This document shows, in pieces, positions 1 through 5,754 of a stretch of 5,964 nucleotides of DNA. The notes under the pieces were generated by a model. That model worked only from the letters and a program-made list of their open reading frames with translations, was not told the DNA's origin and ran no database searches. This DNA comes from Dehalococcoidia bacterium. Its GTDB lineage: Bacteria; Chloroflexota; Dehalococcoidia; E44-bin15. The translations under genes and the position numbers were made by a program. Location of the stretch: NCBI GenBank assembly GCA_030619615.1, contig JAUXBC010000050.1:1-5964 (forward strand). The letters run 5' to 3'. Every line of letters begins with the position of its first letter. Positions within the stretch are counted from its first letter, which is position 1.

Positions 1-1748
1 GGATACTCCCTCGCTAATTCTGGAGAGCTATAAGGGGTCTCGGGGGGCTCGTTATAGATAGGTAAGGGGCTATAGCCCAGCTCCTCCAGTTGCTGGGAAT
101 ATATTTCCACCTTGCCCGATGGCGTCCTGAATCCAGACTCCTCATATTTTCTATACTTCCTCTCTGGTTGAAGAATCCCCTCTTTCTTGAATTCCTCGAA
201 GCTTAGGCCACTGGGTTGTAGGATTAGATCAAGGGCATCCCTCTCGTCGGCCCAGAAATATTCCTCAAGCCCCACCCTCTTAGCCAGTTCATTTATCATC
301 CTCATGTCGGACCAGCACTCGCCGGGAGGCTCCACTATTTTGGGATAGGCTCGGAGGTAGGGGCTGGGATAGGGACCAATTTCATCGAACTCGAAGTTGG
401 TGGCAGCGGGAAGGACTATATCGGCCAGTTCAGCGGTGGGCGTCATGAAAAGCTCCGACACCACCAGGAACTCCAGCTTCATCAAGGCGTTGTAGGTTTC
501 TTTAGCATTAGGGTAAGTCAACAAAGGGTTGGTGCCAATGAGCAGCGCTGCCTTCACCGGGTAGGGCTCAGCCTCCAAAATGGCCTTGATAACCGACTGC
601 CTTGGTATAAATGCCGACGTGGCAGCCAGTTTGAACTCTCCCCCGATCATTCTCTCCAGCTTCCTAGGAAATTCCCTGAGGAGCATGAAATGCCCCGGCC
701 TCGTTATAGGAAGGGGACTTGGCATTATATCTCCCCCAGGGATGTCTACATTGCCGCTGATCGCCCTCAGGATAGAGATGGCTCGGCATGTTTGGAAGCT
801 GTTTGAGGTGTGCTCCAAGGCATTTCCCCACTGAATGGTAGCAGGCTTAGTCTGAGCGTATAGTCTCGCTGTCTCCGCAATTTGCTCCCTGGGCACCCAG
901 GTTATCTCCTCCACCACATCCAGGGGATAGTTCTTGATATGCTCCCTCAGCCGGTCGAAGCCTGTAGTCCAATTAGCTATGAAATCCTGGTCACAAAGAT
1001 TTTCCTCTATCATCACCTTCATCACACCCAAAGCCAGGCCGCCATCGCTACCCGGTCTGGGTTTAATCCAGAGTTCAGCCCGAGAGGCCAGCTCTGTCTT
1101 TCGGGGGTCTATTACAATGAGCTTTGCCCCTTTGTTCAAGGCGGAGCGAAGCAGTGACCTGGTGATACTCGCATCATGGGTCTGAAGCATATTGTTTCCC
1201 CACACTACTATGCAACTGGGGAGATTTTGGTTGTCTCCAAGGCAAGGGGAGCCAAAGGTGAAGGCGGAGGCAAGCCCCCTGGGCATATGGCATACGTGAC
1301 CGGGGGTGGCAACATTGGGGGTTCCGAAGGCGCTGGCGAACCTTTGGGCGAAGGCTAGCTCCAGACCTTTGGGGTCTCCCAGTCCTATCACCAGCGACTC
1401 AGGCCCGAAATCTCTTTTAAAGTTGGTTAACCTCTGGGCAATGGTGTTTAGGGCCTCATCCCAGGAGATGCTGACCCATTCCCCTTTTCCTCTTTCTCCC
1501 TCCCGCCTTTGCGGATACCTGAGGCGGTCAGGGTGGTACAGGATCTGCGGCAACGCCGCTCCCTTGGGGCATAATTCCCCCTTGCTTAAAGGGCTCTCAG
1601 GGTCGCCTTGGACCTTAACAACCCTTCCCCCCTCCACCGTCACCAGGAGGCCACACCTACCCGCGCACATCCGGCAAAAGGTCCTCGCCTTCTCCCTTTG
1701 AGGCTTCACATCTCCCCCTTTCTTTGACGCAAAGCTTGGCTTCACCAT
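1..1748 (-). CDS. Molybdopterin-dependent oxidoreductase (formate dehydrogenase/DMSO reductase superfamily), C-terminus outside window
   Basis: The minus-strand frame from ATG at 1748 is open for 582 codons and leaves the window without a stop. Family members usually have about 650-750 residues, so the C-terminal MopB/molydopterin-binding end is probably outside. Cys25, Cys28, Cys32 and Cys60 (CRMCAGRC, then GELCPKG) form the N-terminal [4Fe-4S] site. GHVCHMPRG places Cys153 where the Mo/W ligand normally lies (Sec or Cys in formate dehydrogenases). VIDPRKTE, GTNPLLTYPNA and ELADIVLPAAT are typical pterin-guanine-dinucleotide domain stretches. No twin-arginine or other signal peptide is seen, so it is probably cytoplasmic. 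The start is supported by AAGGGGGTGG at 1764-1755, 6 bases upstream. A GTG at codon 14 (1709), also behind a purine-rich stretch, is an alternative. The substrate cannot be told from sequence; formate, thiosulfate/polysulfide or other oxyanion enzymes share this fold. The family call is secure, the substrate is not. Confidence 0.93.
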   Translation of the reverse strand, partial: MVKPSFASKKGGDVKPQREKARTFCRMCAGRCGLLVTVEGGRVVKVQGDPESPLSKGELCPKGAALPQILYHPDRLRYPQRREGERGKGEWVSISWDEALNTIAQRLTNFKRDFGPESLVIGLGDPKGLELAFAQRFASAFGTPNVATPGHVCHMPRGLASAFTFGSPCLGDNQNLPSCIVVWGNNMLQTHDASITRSLLRSALNKGAKLIVIDPRKTELASRAELWIKPRPGSDGGLALGVMKVMIEENLCDQDFIANWTTGFDRLREHIKNYPLDVVEEITWVPREQIAETARLYAQTKPATIQWGNALEHTSNSFQTCRAISILRAISGNVDIPGGDIMPSPLPITRPGHFMLLREFPRKLERMIGGEFKLAATSAFIPRQSVIKAILEAEPYPVKAALLIGTNPLLTYPNAKETYNALMKLEFLVVSELFMTPTAELADIVLPAATNFEFDEIGPYPSPYLRAYPKIVEPPGECWSDMRMINELAKRVGLEEYFWADERDALDLILQPSGLSFEEFKKEGILQPERKYRKYEESGFRTPSGKVEIYSQQLEELGYSPLPIYNEPPETPYSSPELAREY

Positions 1749-1749
1749 T

Positions 1750-1863
1750 TTACACCACCCCCTTCAATTTTTCCATCCCGGCGATAATATCCTCCATCCC
1801 CTGTGAGCTCTTGCACGCTCCATCCCAGTGTGGTACAGTCAAAAAGCAAAGGCGCACTATCAT
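1750..1863 (-). CDS. Possible 37-residue small protein upstream of the molybdoenzyme
   Basis: An ATG at 1863 opens 37 codons (starting MIVRLCFLTVPHWDGAC, ending MEKLKGVV) and stops with TAA at 1752-1750, one base before the oxidoreductase ATG. The molybdoenzyme's ribosome binding site lies inside its last codons, so translational coupling would be possible. The frame is open a further 18 codons upstream to a TAA near 1920 but has no other ATG there. It could be a real small or leader peptide, the tail of a lost gene, or chance. I see no good Shine-Dalgarno in front of the ATG and recognise no family. Confidence 0.3.
   Translation of the reverse strand: MIVRLCFLTVPHWDGACKSSQGMEDIIAGMEKLKGVV
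1755..1764 (-). promoter_or_regulatory. Ribosome binding site of the molybdopterin oxidoreductase
   Basis: AAGGGGGTGG reads on the minus strand 6 bases before the ATG at 1748. It supports that start over the GTG 39 bases further in. Confidence 0.65.
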
Positions 1864-1919
1864 CCTATTTACGAGAGGGACTCCCGATACGCAGGATTGG
1901 TCTAGATTCGGAACCTTTT

Positions 1920-1927
1920 AAGGAAGG
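1920..1927 (+). promoter_or_regulatory. Ribosome binding site for the GTG start at 1935
   Basis: AAGGAAGG lies 7 bases before GTG at 1935. There is no in-frame ATG nearby, so this site decides the start of the dUTPase-like gene. Confidence 0.7.
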
Positions 1928-1934
1928 ATAGGCC

Positions 1935-2450
1935 GTGGGTGCTGTACTATCAAAACAAGATATCCTTGACTTGGTGCAGAGAACCCCACCGCTAATTGAG
2001 GGTCCCATTGAGTTAGAGGAGCAAATACAGCCCAACGGGATCGACCTTACGGTGCGAAGCGTCGCTCTCATTGCGTCTGGGGGCCAGATAGGCTCCGTAG
2101 CTGAGGAACGCAGGCTTTCCAGCTATAGCCCTCTGCAATTCGATGCCCTTGGCTTTCTCAATCTGCCTGCCGGCTGCTATTTGGTTACCTACAACGAGAT
2201 TCTAAACCTGCCTAAGAACCTTATCGCTCTCGGTAAGCCTCGCTCCAGCCTTCTTAGATGCGGGGTAAGCATGCATACCGCCGTCTGGGATGCTGGCTAT
2301 TGCGGACGATCCCAATCCCTCATGCTGGTCTACAATCCCTACGGCTTCCGGCTAAGCCGCAACGCAAGAATTCTGCAGCTTGTATTCTTTCTCTTGACCA
2401 GGGAATCCTCGGAGGGCTATGGGGGAATCTTTCAAGGGGAAAACCTATAA
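1935..2450 (+). CDS. dUTPase-like protein of the dUTPase/dCTP deaminase superfamily
   Basis: The 171-residue protein starts at GTG 1935 behind AAGGAAGG and ends at TAA 2448-2450, about the usual single-domain length. IQPNGIDLTV (31-40) corresponds to the QPxxxDLR/DLT motif near the N-terminus of this superfamily. GKPRSSLLRCG (100-110) is the phosphate-binding RSS motif. AVWDAGYCGR (116-125) matches dUTPase motif III with Asp119 as the candidate water-activating residue. NARILQLVFF (143-152) matches RIAQLVF, and GIFQGENL ends the protein like the flexible C-terminal arm. The position of the dCTP deaminase catalytic Glu (in LEFYN of the E. coli enzyme) is Leu here (SLMLVYN), so I favour dUTP to dUMP + PPi hydrolysis over deamination. 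It would keep uracil out of DNA and supply dUMP for dTMP. It stands alone, divergent from the molybdoenzyme. Specificity is inference; the superfamily is clear. Confidence 0.9.
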   Translation: MGAVLSKQDILDLVQRTPPLIEGPIELEEQIQPNGIDLTVRSVALIASGGQIGSVAEERRLSSYSPLQFDALGFLNLPAGCYLVTYNEILNLPKNLIALGKPRSSLLRCGVSMHTAVWDAGYCGRSQSLMLVYNPYGFRLSRNARILQLVFFLLTRESSEGYGGIFQGENL

Positions 2451-2626
2451 GGGTCAGCACAATGAAAGGCAGGATTTGCCTCCTTCAGCTTCATCGATCT
2501 ATATGACTGAACCTCCTCCCTTAACATTCTCCTCGCTCTATCCACCGAGCTAGAGGTACGATTGCGTATCTTCGCCCAAAAGCCAGGCAAAACCAATGAA
2601 GGGTATTTGATGCTAGCTGATATTCT
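2451..2626. other. Intergenic stretch between convergent genes, no gene supported
   Basis: This stretch separates the ends of the dUTPase-like gene (plus) and the zinc-ribbon gene (minus). I see no strong hairpin followed by a T run, so no terminator is called. On the minus strand the reading frame stays open for about 60 codons past the zinc-ribbon TGA; see findings. Confidence 0.5.
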
Positions 2627-2854
2627 TCAATCGCTCCGCGGAGTGCGCCTAAATTTGGCTTTCAGGGCCTCTATTTCCTGGCTAGCCTTCAGTTCCTCCT
2701 CCGTCATTGGCTGCCAAGCTTTCAGCTCCTCCCCCTCTATACTGACTTTAAATAGCCCCTTACATGAGGCGCATTTCAGGGGGCCTTCATATGCATTTTC
2801 GATGAGGAAGAACTTTATTTCCTTTCCGCACCCGGGGCATTTTATGGCTGGCAT
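2627..2854 (-). CDS. Small zinc-ribbon protein of unknown function
   Basis: The 75-residue protein has two CxxC knuckles, Cys6/Cys9 (CPGCGKE) and Cys28/Cys31 (CASCKG), spaced as in a zinc ribbon, about 18 residues apart. After residue 45 a charged, probably helical tail follows (TEEELKASQEIEALKAKFRR) and may be a coiled-coil or contact segment. The start is the ATG at 2854, because AAAGGAGGT lies just upstream; an upstream in-frame ATG at 2887 would add 11 residues but would put this site inside the gene. No signal peptide or membrane segment is seen. Such short zinc ribbons are common and often bind nucleic acid or protein partners, but nothing here tells which. It lies just downstream of the tRNA-like element on the same strand. 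Confidence 0.82.
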   Translation of the reverse strand: MPAIKCPGCGKEIKFFLIENAYEGPLKCASCKGLFKVSIEGEELKAWQPMTEEELKASQEIEALKAKFRRTPRSD

Positions 2855-2860
2855 CGCCAA

Positions 2861-2869
2861 ACCTCCTTT
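2861..2869 (-). promoter_or_regulatory. Ribosome binding site that fixes the zinc-ribbon start
   Basis: AAAGGAGGT on the minus strand, 6 bases before ATG 2854, is a near-perfect anti-16S match. It selects this start over the ATG at 2887. Confidence 0.88.
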
Positions 2870-2914
2870 ACCAAGAGCGAAAGCCACAAAGTTATTCAGG
2901 GGTACTCTCTTCTG

Positions 2915-2994
2915 TGGTCGGGGCGGGCGGATTTGAACCGCCGACCTCGAAACCTGTCAGCTTAGGATTTCGCCCAACGGTTCGGTAGACCCCA
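2915..2994 (-). tRNA. tRNA-like element: intact T-arm, 3' acceptor strand and CCA, abnormal 5' half
   Basis: On the minus strand GGCGG-TTCAAAT-CCGCC (2942-2926) is a perfect T-arm with canonical loop, followed by CGCCCCG, discriminator A and an encoded CCA (2917-2915). The 3' end resembles tRNA-Pro (CCCCGACCA). The expected 5' acceptor strand CGGGGCG is absent. The best partner is TGGGGTC at 2994-2988 (two G-U pairs and one C-C mismatch). A cloverleaf can be drawn with D-stem CCGA/TTGG closing only a 4-base loop, anticodon stem CGAAA/TTTCG closing a 15-base loop, and variable loop AGGTC. There is no D-loop GG and no U33 with a sensible anticodon. An alternative stem GAACC/GGTTT puts a TGG (Pro) anticodon in a 23-base loop. 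Likely readings are a degenerate tRNA, the 3' tRNA piece left by an integrated element, or an unusual tRNA-like RNA. Only the 3' half is firmly supported. Confidence 0.45.
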
Positions 2995-3034
2995 CCTAGG
3001 CAAAGACGGAGGCGCTCTGTAGCGGTGGCTAACC

Positions 3035-3688
3035 CTATTCCCAAGCCCTTTCATCCACCAGCTTCTTGTGCTCCTCGGGGATGGTCCCCCGGGAGAGGAA
3101 GTCGATCCGGTCAACCTTGAGACGGCATACTTCCTGGATGCTCCTATCTATGGACTGGGATAGCTTCTCACGGTCCACATCCTGCGCAAGCTCCACCCTG
3201 AGGGTCATCTCATCCCTGTGACCTACCCGCCCTATGATCACTTGAAACCTGGATATCTCGGGAAATCTGGAGATGGCCTCCTCGATCTGCCTGGGGTGCA
3301 TGAACATCCCCCTCACCTTGACGGCATCCCCCACCCGGCCCAATATCCCCAGGAGCCTATAGGAGGTCCGGCCACAGGGGCAAGGCTCATCGGTATAGCA
3401 GGAAAGGTCGCCGGTGCCAAAGCGGATCAGGGGATAGACCTTATTGAAGGGGGTGACCACCACCTCCCCCACCTCACCGGGGCCAAGCTGTTTCCCGGTG
3501 GCTGGATCGACTATCTCCACAATCATATCCTCGGGGATGTGCATCCCCACTTTGTGGCTACATTGATAGCCCAGGAGCCCGAGGTCGGCAGTCCCATAGC
3601 AATCGGAGATGCTGATCCCATAGTCCTCCTCGAAGCTGCGCCTCAGGGAGGGGGGCAGCATCTCGGCGGAAACCAGGGCGCGTCTCAC
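3035..3688 (-). pseudogene. C-terminal half of a phenylacetate-CoA-ligase-type AMP-forming ligase
   Basis: The 217 residues match the second half of PaaK-type CoA ligases, normally about 430 residues. DCYGTADLG (29-37) corresponds to the A5 YGxTE motif, GEVGEVVVT (71-79) to GELVIT, PLIRFGTGDLS (86-96) to the A7 RxxTGD region and EPCPCGRT (101-108) to the metal-knuckle-like stretch. GRVGDAVKVRG (117-127) matches the A8 hinge. HPRQIEEAI begins the C-terminal lid, and GTIPEEHKKLVDER aligns with the GxLPRxxGK end that carries the catalytic Lys. The N-terminal half, including the ATP-phosphate loop (TSGTTG type), is missing; the preceding DNA encodes the dehydrogenase. The frame opens at GTG 3688, overlapping the dehydrogenase stop as GTGA, so it could still be translated by coupling. 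Alone it should not form acyl-AMP. I call it a 5'-truncated gene; a functional stand-alone domain is possible. Confidence 0.75.
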
Positions 3689-4923
3689 TCGTAGACCTTT
3701 TCCTCCGCTGCCTCCGCCTCGGTGATGGGGACATCGGCCTCCATGTCTCTGCCTTCGACCGTCTTGGTGAGGAGTTCCTGATAATACTCGTGCTGGATGA
3801 TGAGGTTCATGATTTCATTAGTGCCGGTCCATATCCCGGCCAGCCTTGCGTCTCTCAACGCTCGTTCCACGGGAAAAACGTTGGTGTAGCCAATGCCGCC
3901 CAGGATTTGCATGGCATCATTTACCACCTCCCACTGCACATCGGTGGAAAGCCTCTTCAGTTCAGACACCAGCCTCCTTTGATAGCCCCTGGTGCCTATT
4001 CCCTCGTCCACCGTCTTTGCCACAGCGTAGCCGAAAGCGCTGACGGCATCCAGTTTGGTAATGCTCTCGGCTATTTTGAAGCTGACCGCCTCAAAATTTC
4101 GTATCGGTTGGCCAAAGGCCTTTCTTTTATTGGCGTACCTGGCGGCTATCTCCAGTATGGCTCGGGAGCCCCCGGTGACGCCAGAGGAGATCCTCTCCGG
4201 TATCATCATCTGCCAGAAGATCCTTGACGCGCCGTTCTCCTCCCCTACCAGGTTCTCCTCTGGGACACGGACATCGCGGAAGACTATCCTCCCCACGCCA
4301 CCGCCGCGAGTCCCCATCAGACCATAGATATACTTCACCTCCACCCCCATATCTCTCTCCACGATGAAGAGGCTGAGCGCATCGCGGGGCGAGGCCCCGG
4401 GGTTGCTGTTGGCATATACCACGAAATAATCGGCGCCTTCAGCCCCCACGATGAAGCGCTTCTGTCCATTGAGGATATAATGGCTGCCCTCCTTTCGCGC
4501 TACAGTGGTGGCACCGAAGAAATCGCTTCCTCCCCTGGGCTCGGTGAGGGCCTCGGCACAGTACATCTTGCCCTCCACGGTGGGCTTGAGGTACTTCTCT
4601 TTTTGCGCCTCATTTCCAAAGACATTCAAGGTCTCCCCAACGATAGACACCACTTGGTAGAGGCAGGTCAGGGACATTCCCAGGGTGCCTATTTCCTCCA
4701 GGGCGATGAGTTCGTCCACCCACTTAAGCCCTCTCCCTCCGTACTCGTGTGGGAACCTCAGGCCGAGGAGATTTCTTCTTCCTGCCTCCACCAGAAATTC
4801 CTTGGGGAAGCTAACTTTTTCAGCATCCATATCGAGAATGAGCTGCCGCGGCACGCTCTTGACGAAGTCTCGCACCTCGTCCCTGAGCCTCTTTTGCTCT
4901 TCAGTCATAAGAACCTCGAACAT
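3685..4923 (-). CDS. Acyl-CoA dehydrogenase family flavoprotein
   Basis: The 412-residue protein has the usual length and order for the family: N-terminal helical domain, central beta domain and C-terminal helical domain. ALTEPRGGSDFFG (125-137) fits the first acyl-CoA dehydrogenase signature. YANKRKAFGQPI (263-274) and QILGGIGYTNVFPVERALRDAR (339-360) are FAD- and tetramer-contact regions, and GIWTGTNEI (363-371) is the C-terminal signature. It should oxidise an acyl-CoA to the enoyl-CoA using FAD, passing electrons to ETF or a related carrier. The canonical Glu of medium/short-chain enzymes (YEGT) is Thr366 here. Glu243 in IPERISSG occupies the place used as base by isovaleryl- and long-chain enzymes. 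The start is ATG 4923, behind GGAGGGAG; a GTG/ATG frame reaches 4989 but would span the promoter. The half-ligase follows by GTGA overlap, which suggests co-transcription. The acyl substrate is unknown. Confidence 0.94.
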   Translation of the reverse strand: MFEVLMTEEQKRLRDEVRDFVKSVPRQLILDMDAEKVSFPKEFLVEAGRRNLLGLRFPHEYGGRGLKWVDELIALEEIGTLGMSLTCLYQVVSIVGETLNVFGNEAQKEKYLKPTVEGKMYCAEALTEPRGGSDFFGATTVARKEGSHYILNGQKRFIVGAEGADYFVVYANSNPGASPRDALSLFIVERDMGVEVKYIYGLMGTRGGGVGRIVFRDVRVPEENLVGEENGASRIFWQMMIPERISSGVTGGSRAILEIAARYANKRKAFGQPIRNFEAVSFKIAESITKLDAVSAFGYAVAKTVDEGIGTRGYQRRLVSELKRLSTDVQWEVVNDAMQILGGIGYTNVFPVERALRDARLAGIWTGTNEIMNLIIQHEYYQELLTKTVEGRDMEADVPITEAEAAEEKVYE

Positions 4924-4927
4924 GTAA

Positions 4928-4935
4928 CTCCCTCC
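4928..4935 (-). promoter_or_regulatory. Ribosome binding site of the acyl-CoA dehydrogenase
   Basis: GGAGGGAG on the minus strand, 4 bases before ATG 4923, selects this start over the ATG at 4989. Confidence 0.75.
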
Positions 4936-4953
4936 GTGTATGTTTGCTGGCCA

Positions 4954-4982
4954 ACTATACTGCACAGTCCCTGTAAGGTCAA
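4954..4982 (-). promoter_or_regulatory. Sigma70-type promoter of the acyl-CoA dehydrogenase operon
   Basis: On the minus strand TTGACC (4982-4977) and TATAGT (4959-4954) are separated by exactly 17 bases. Each hexamer differs from consensus (TTGACA, TATAAT) at one base. Transcription would begin about 4947, giving a short leader of some 25 bases that contains only the ribosome binding site. This suggests the dehydrogenase and the half-ligase behind it are expressed. Confidence 0.72.
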
Positions 4983-5084
4983 GGATCATGTGGCTCTAGC
5001 ACCCAATTCCCAGCCGCTGGGGCAACATTCCTCCAGGGGCAAGCGGGGAGCCTGGATAGGGGCCAGCGCAAACTACTGTCCCTT
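4983..5084. other. Non-coding stretch between promoter and kinase remnant
   Basis: Apart from short inverted repeats (CCCAG at 5009-5013 with CTGGG at 5017-5021; TCCAGG at 5032-5037 with CCTGGA at 5051-5056) I see nothing. Neither repeat is followed by a T run, so neither is called a terminator. Confidence 0.4.
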
Positions 5085-5225
5085 CTACAGCGCGGCGGGC
5101 AAATTAGTGGGCAGCCTTACAATGAACTGCGCCCCTCCCCCTAAGGCGCTCCTGGCCTCGATGTCCCCACCATGAGCCCGGACTATTTCCCTAGCGATGG
5201 CTAACCCCAGCCCAGTGCCACAGCG
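5085..5225 (-). pseudogene. C-terminal remnant of a sensor histidine kinase (HATPase G2 box to stop)
   Basis: Starting near 5225 the minus strand reads CGTGLGLAIAREIVRAHGG, then DIEARSALGGGAQFIVRLP, and ends at TAG 5087-5085. GTGLGLAIA is the G2 ATP-lid box of histidine kinases, and the following helix, HGG turn and GGGAQFIVRLP strand are the standard end of the ATPase domain. Only about 45 residues remain of a protein usually several hundred long. Upstream the frame loses similarity at once and meets an in-frame TAG at 5243-5241. H-box, N-box and G1 box are absent. It cannot be functional and marks a deletion or recombination breakpoint around 5220-5230. The dehydrogenase promoter lies just downstream on the same strand. 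Confidence 0.8.
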
Positions 5226-5441
5226 GAGAAGCTGAAAGAGCTAGGGATTGATTTGGATGCCAGCCAAGATTAGAATAACGAGGAGATTGCCCCGGGGGTA
5301 GATCTGCAAAGGGATGTTCTGGACTAAGCTGAATTTGATTTGATCGTCGCCGATGACCTGAAACAGATGGCTAGCAAGCTCTTTAGGGAGGAGCGCATGG
5401 GGCTTGACCGGGATATGTTGGTCGCCCTTGGCGAGGGCTGA
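5226..5441 (+). pseudogene. Decayed plus-strand reading frame with two in-frame stops, unidentified
   Basis: One frame reads EKLKELGIDLDASQD, TAG (5271-5273), then NNEEIAPGVDLQRDVLD, TAA (5325-5327), then AEFDLIVADDLKQMASKLF continuing to LVALGEG and TGA at 5439-5441. The composition is protein-like (acidic and amphipathic helices, no low-complexity sequence) and the frame is constant, as in a gene that has acquired nonsense mutations. The first piece weakly recalls the C-terminal EKLxELGL of aldehyde:ferredoxin oxidoreductases, which would fit the downstream AOR start; this is a guess. The frame begins where the kinase remnant ends. It might instead be two or three short tails brought together. 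I do not recognise a family. Confidence 0.4.
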
Positions 5442-5477
5442 AAGCCGAATTATGCCCGATGGCGAGCCGCATATTAT

Positions 5478-5484
5478 AGGAGGT
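5478..5484 (+). promoter_or_regulatory. Ribosome binding site for the ferredoxin TTG start
   Basis: AGGAGGT sits 5 bases before TTG at 5490. With no ATG nearby, it is the reason for choosing this rare start codon. Confidence 0.85.
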
Positions 5485-5489
5485 GTATT

Positions 5490-5753
5490 TTGGTAACTCG
5501 TAGGAAGAAGCCCCCGATCAAGGTTGATGCGGCAAAGTGCACAGGATGCCTCATCTGCGAGCTGCGCTGTTCCCTTCGCTTTGAAAAGGCCTTTAATCCC
5601 TTGAAGGCTGCTATCGCAATTCGGAGGCTGGTCGGGGGAGAGAACGAATATGAGATCTCCTTCACCGATAGATGCGACAACTGTGGCATCTGTGCCAGAT
5701 ATTGTCCTTATGGGGCCTTGATCCAAGGAAAAAAGAGGAAGGAGGTGGCCTAA
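5490..5753 (+). CDS. 2[4Fe-4S] ferredoxin
   Basis: The 87-residue protein starts at TTG 5490 behind AGGAGGT and ends at TAA 5751-5753. Two cluster motifs are complete: Cys17, Cys20, Cys23, Cys27 (CTGCLICELRC) and Cys62, Cys65, Cys68, Cys72 followed by Pro (CDNCGICARYCP). They are separated by about 34 residues, longer than in the compact clostridial type. A basic N-terminus (MVTRRKKPP) and basic C-terminus (QGKKRKEVA) flank the fold; there is no signal peptide, so it is cytoplasmic. It should carry low-potential electrons. The next gene begins one base after its stop and looks like an AOR, for which a linked ferredoxin-like subunit is a common arrangement, so it was probably that enzyme's electron acceptor. 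All cluster ligands are present, so it appears intact even though the AOR is broken. Confidence 0.92.
   Translation: MVTRRKKPPIKVDAAKCTGCLICELRCSLRFEKAFNPLKAAIAIRRLVGGENEYEISFTDRCDNCGICARYCPYGALIQGKKRKEVA
5739..5748 (+). promoter_or_regulatory. Ribosome binding site of the AOR remnant, inside the ferredoxin end
   Basis: AAGGAGGTGG lies 6 bases before ATG 5755, within the last ferredoxin codons. It shows that the two genes were built as a coupled operon. Confidence 0.75.
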
Positions 5754-5754
5754 G

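Noticed and set aside
1306..1701. Plus-strand frame of 131 codons and neighbours within 580-1701
   Set aside because: They are shadows of the molybdopterin oxidoreductase on the other strand, whose motifs are clear.
1811..1839. Possible plus-strand promoter TTGCAC-17-TACAGT for the dUTPase-like gene
   Set aside because: Spacing is right but the hexamers match consensus poorly and the leader would be about 90 bases, so it is not convincing.
2915..2960. 3' end of a tmRNA
   Set aside because: No matching GGGG-type 5' end or tag frame fits in the space before the ligase, nor a permuted partner downstream.
2915..2994. Selenocysteine or pyrrolysine tRNA
   Set aside because: No TCA or properly placed CTA anticodon, no long variable arm, and the acceptor and T-arm do not fit those families.
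4480..5175. 231-codon plus-strand frame
   Set aside because: It lies antisense to the acyl-CoA dehydrogenase, its promoter and the kinase remnant; no protein motif is visible.
5424..5451. Hairpin GCCCT/AGGGC then GGCT/AGCC before the ferredoxin
   Set aside because: Stems are only 4-5 pairs, overlap each other and lack a T run; not a credible terminator.
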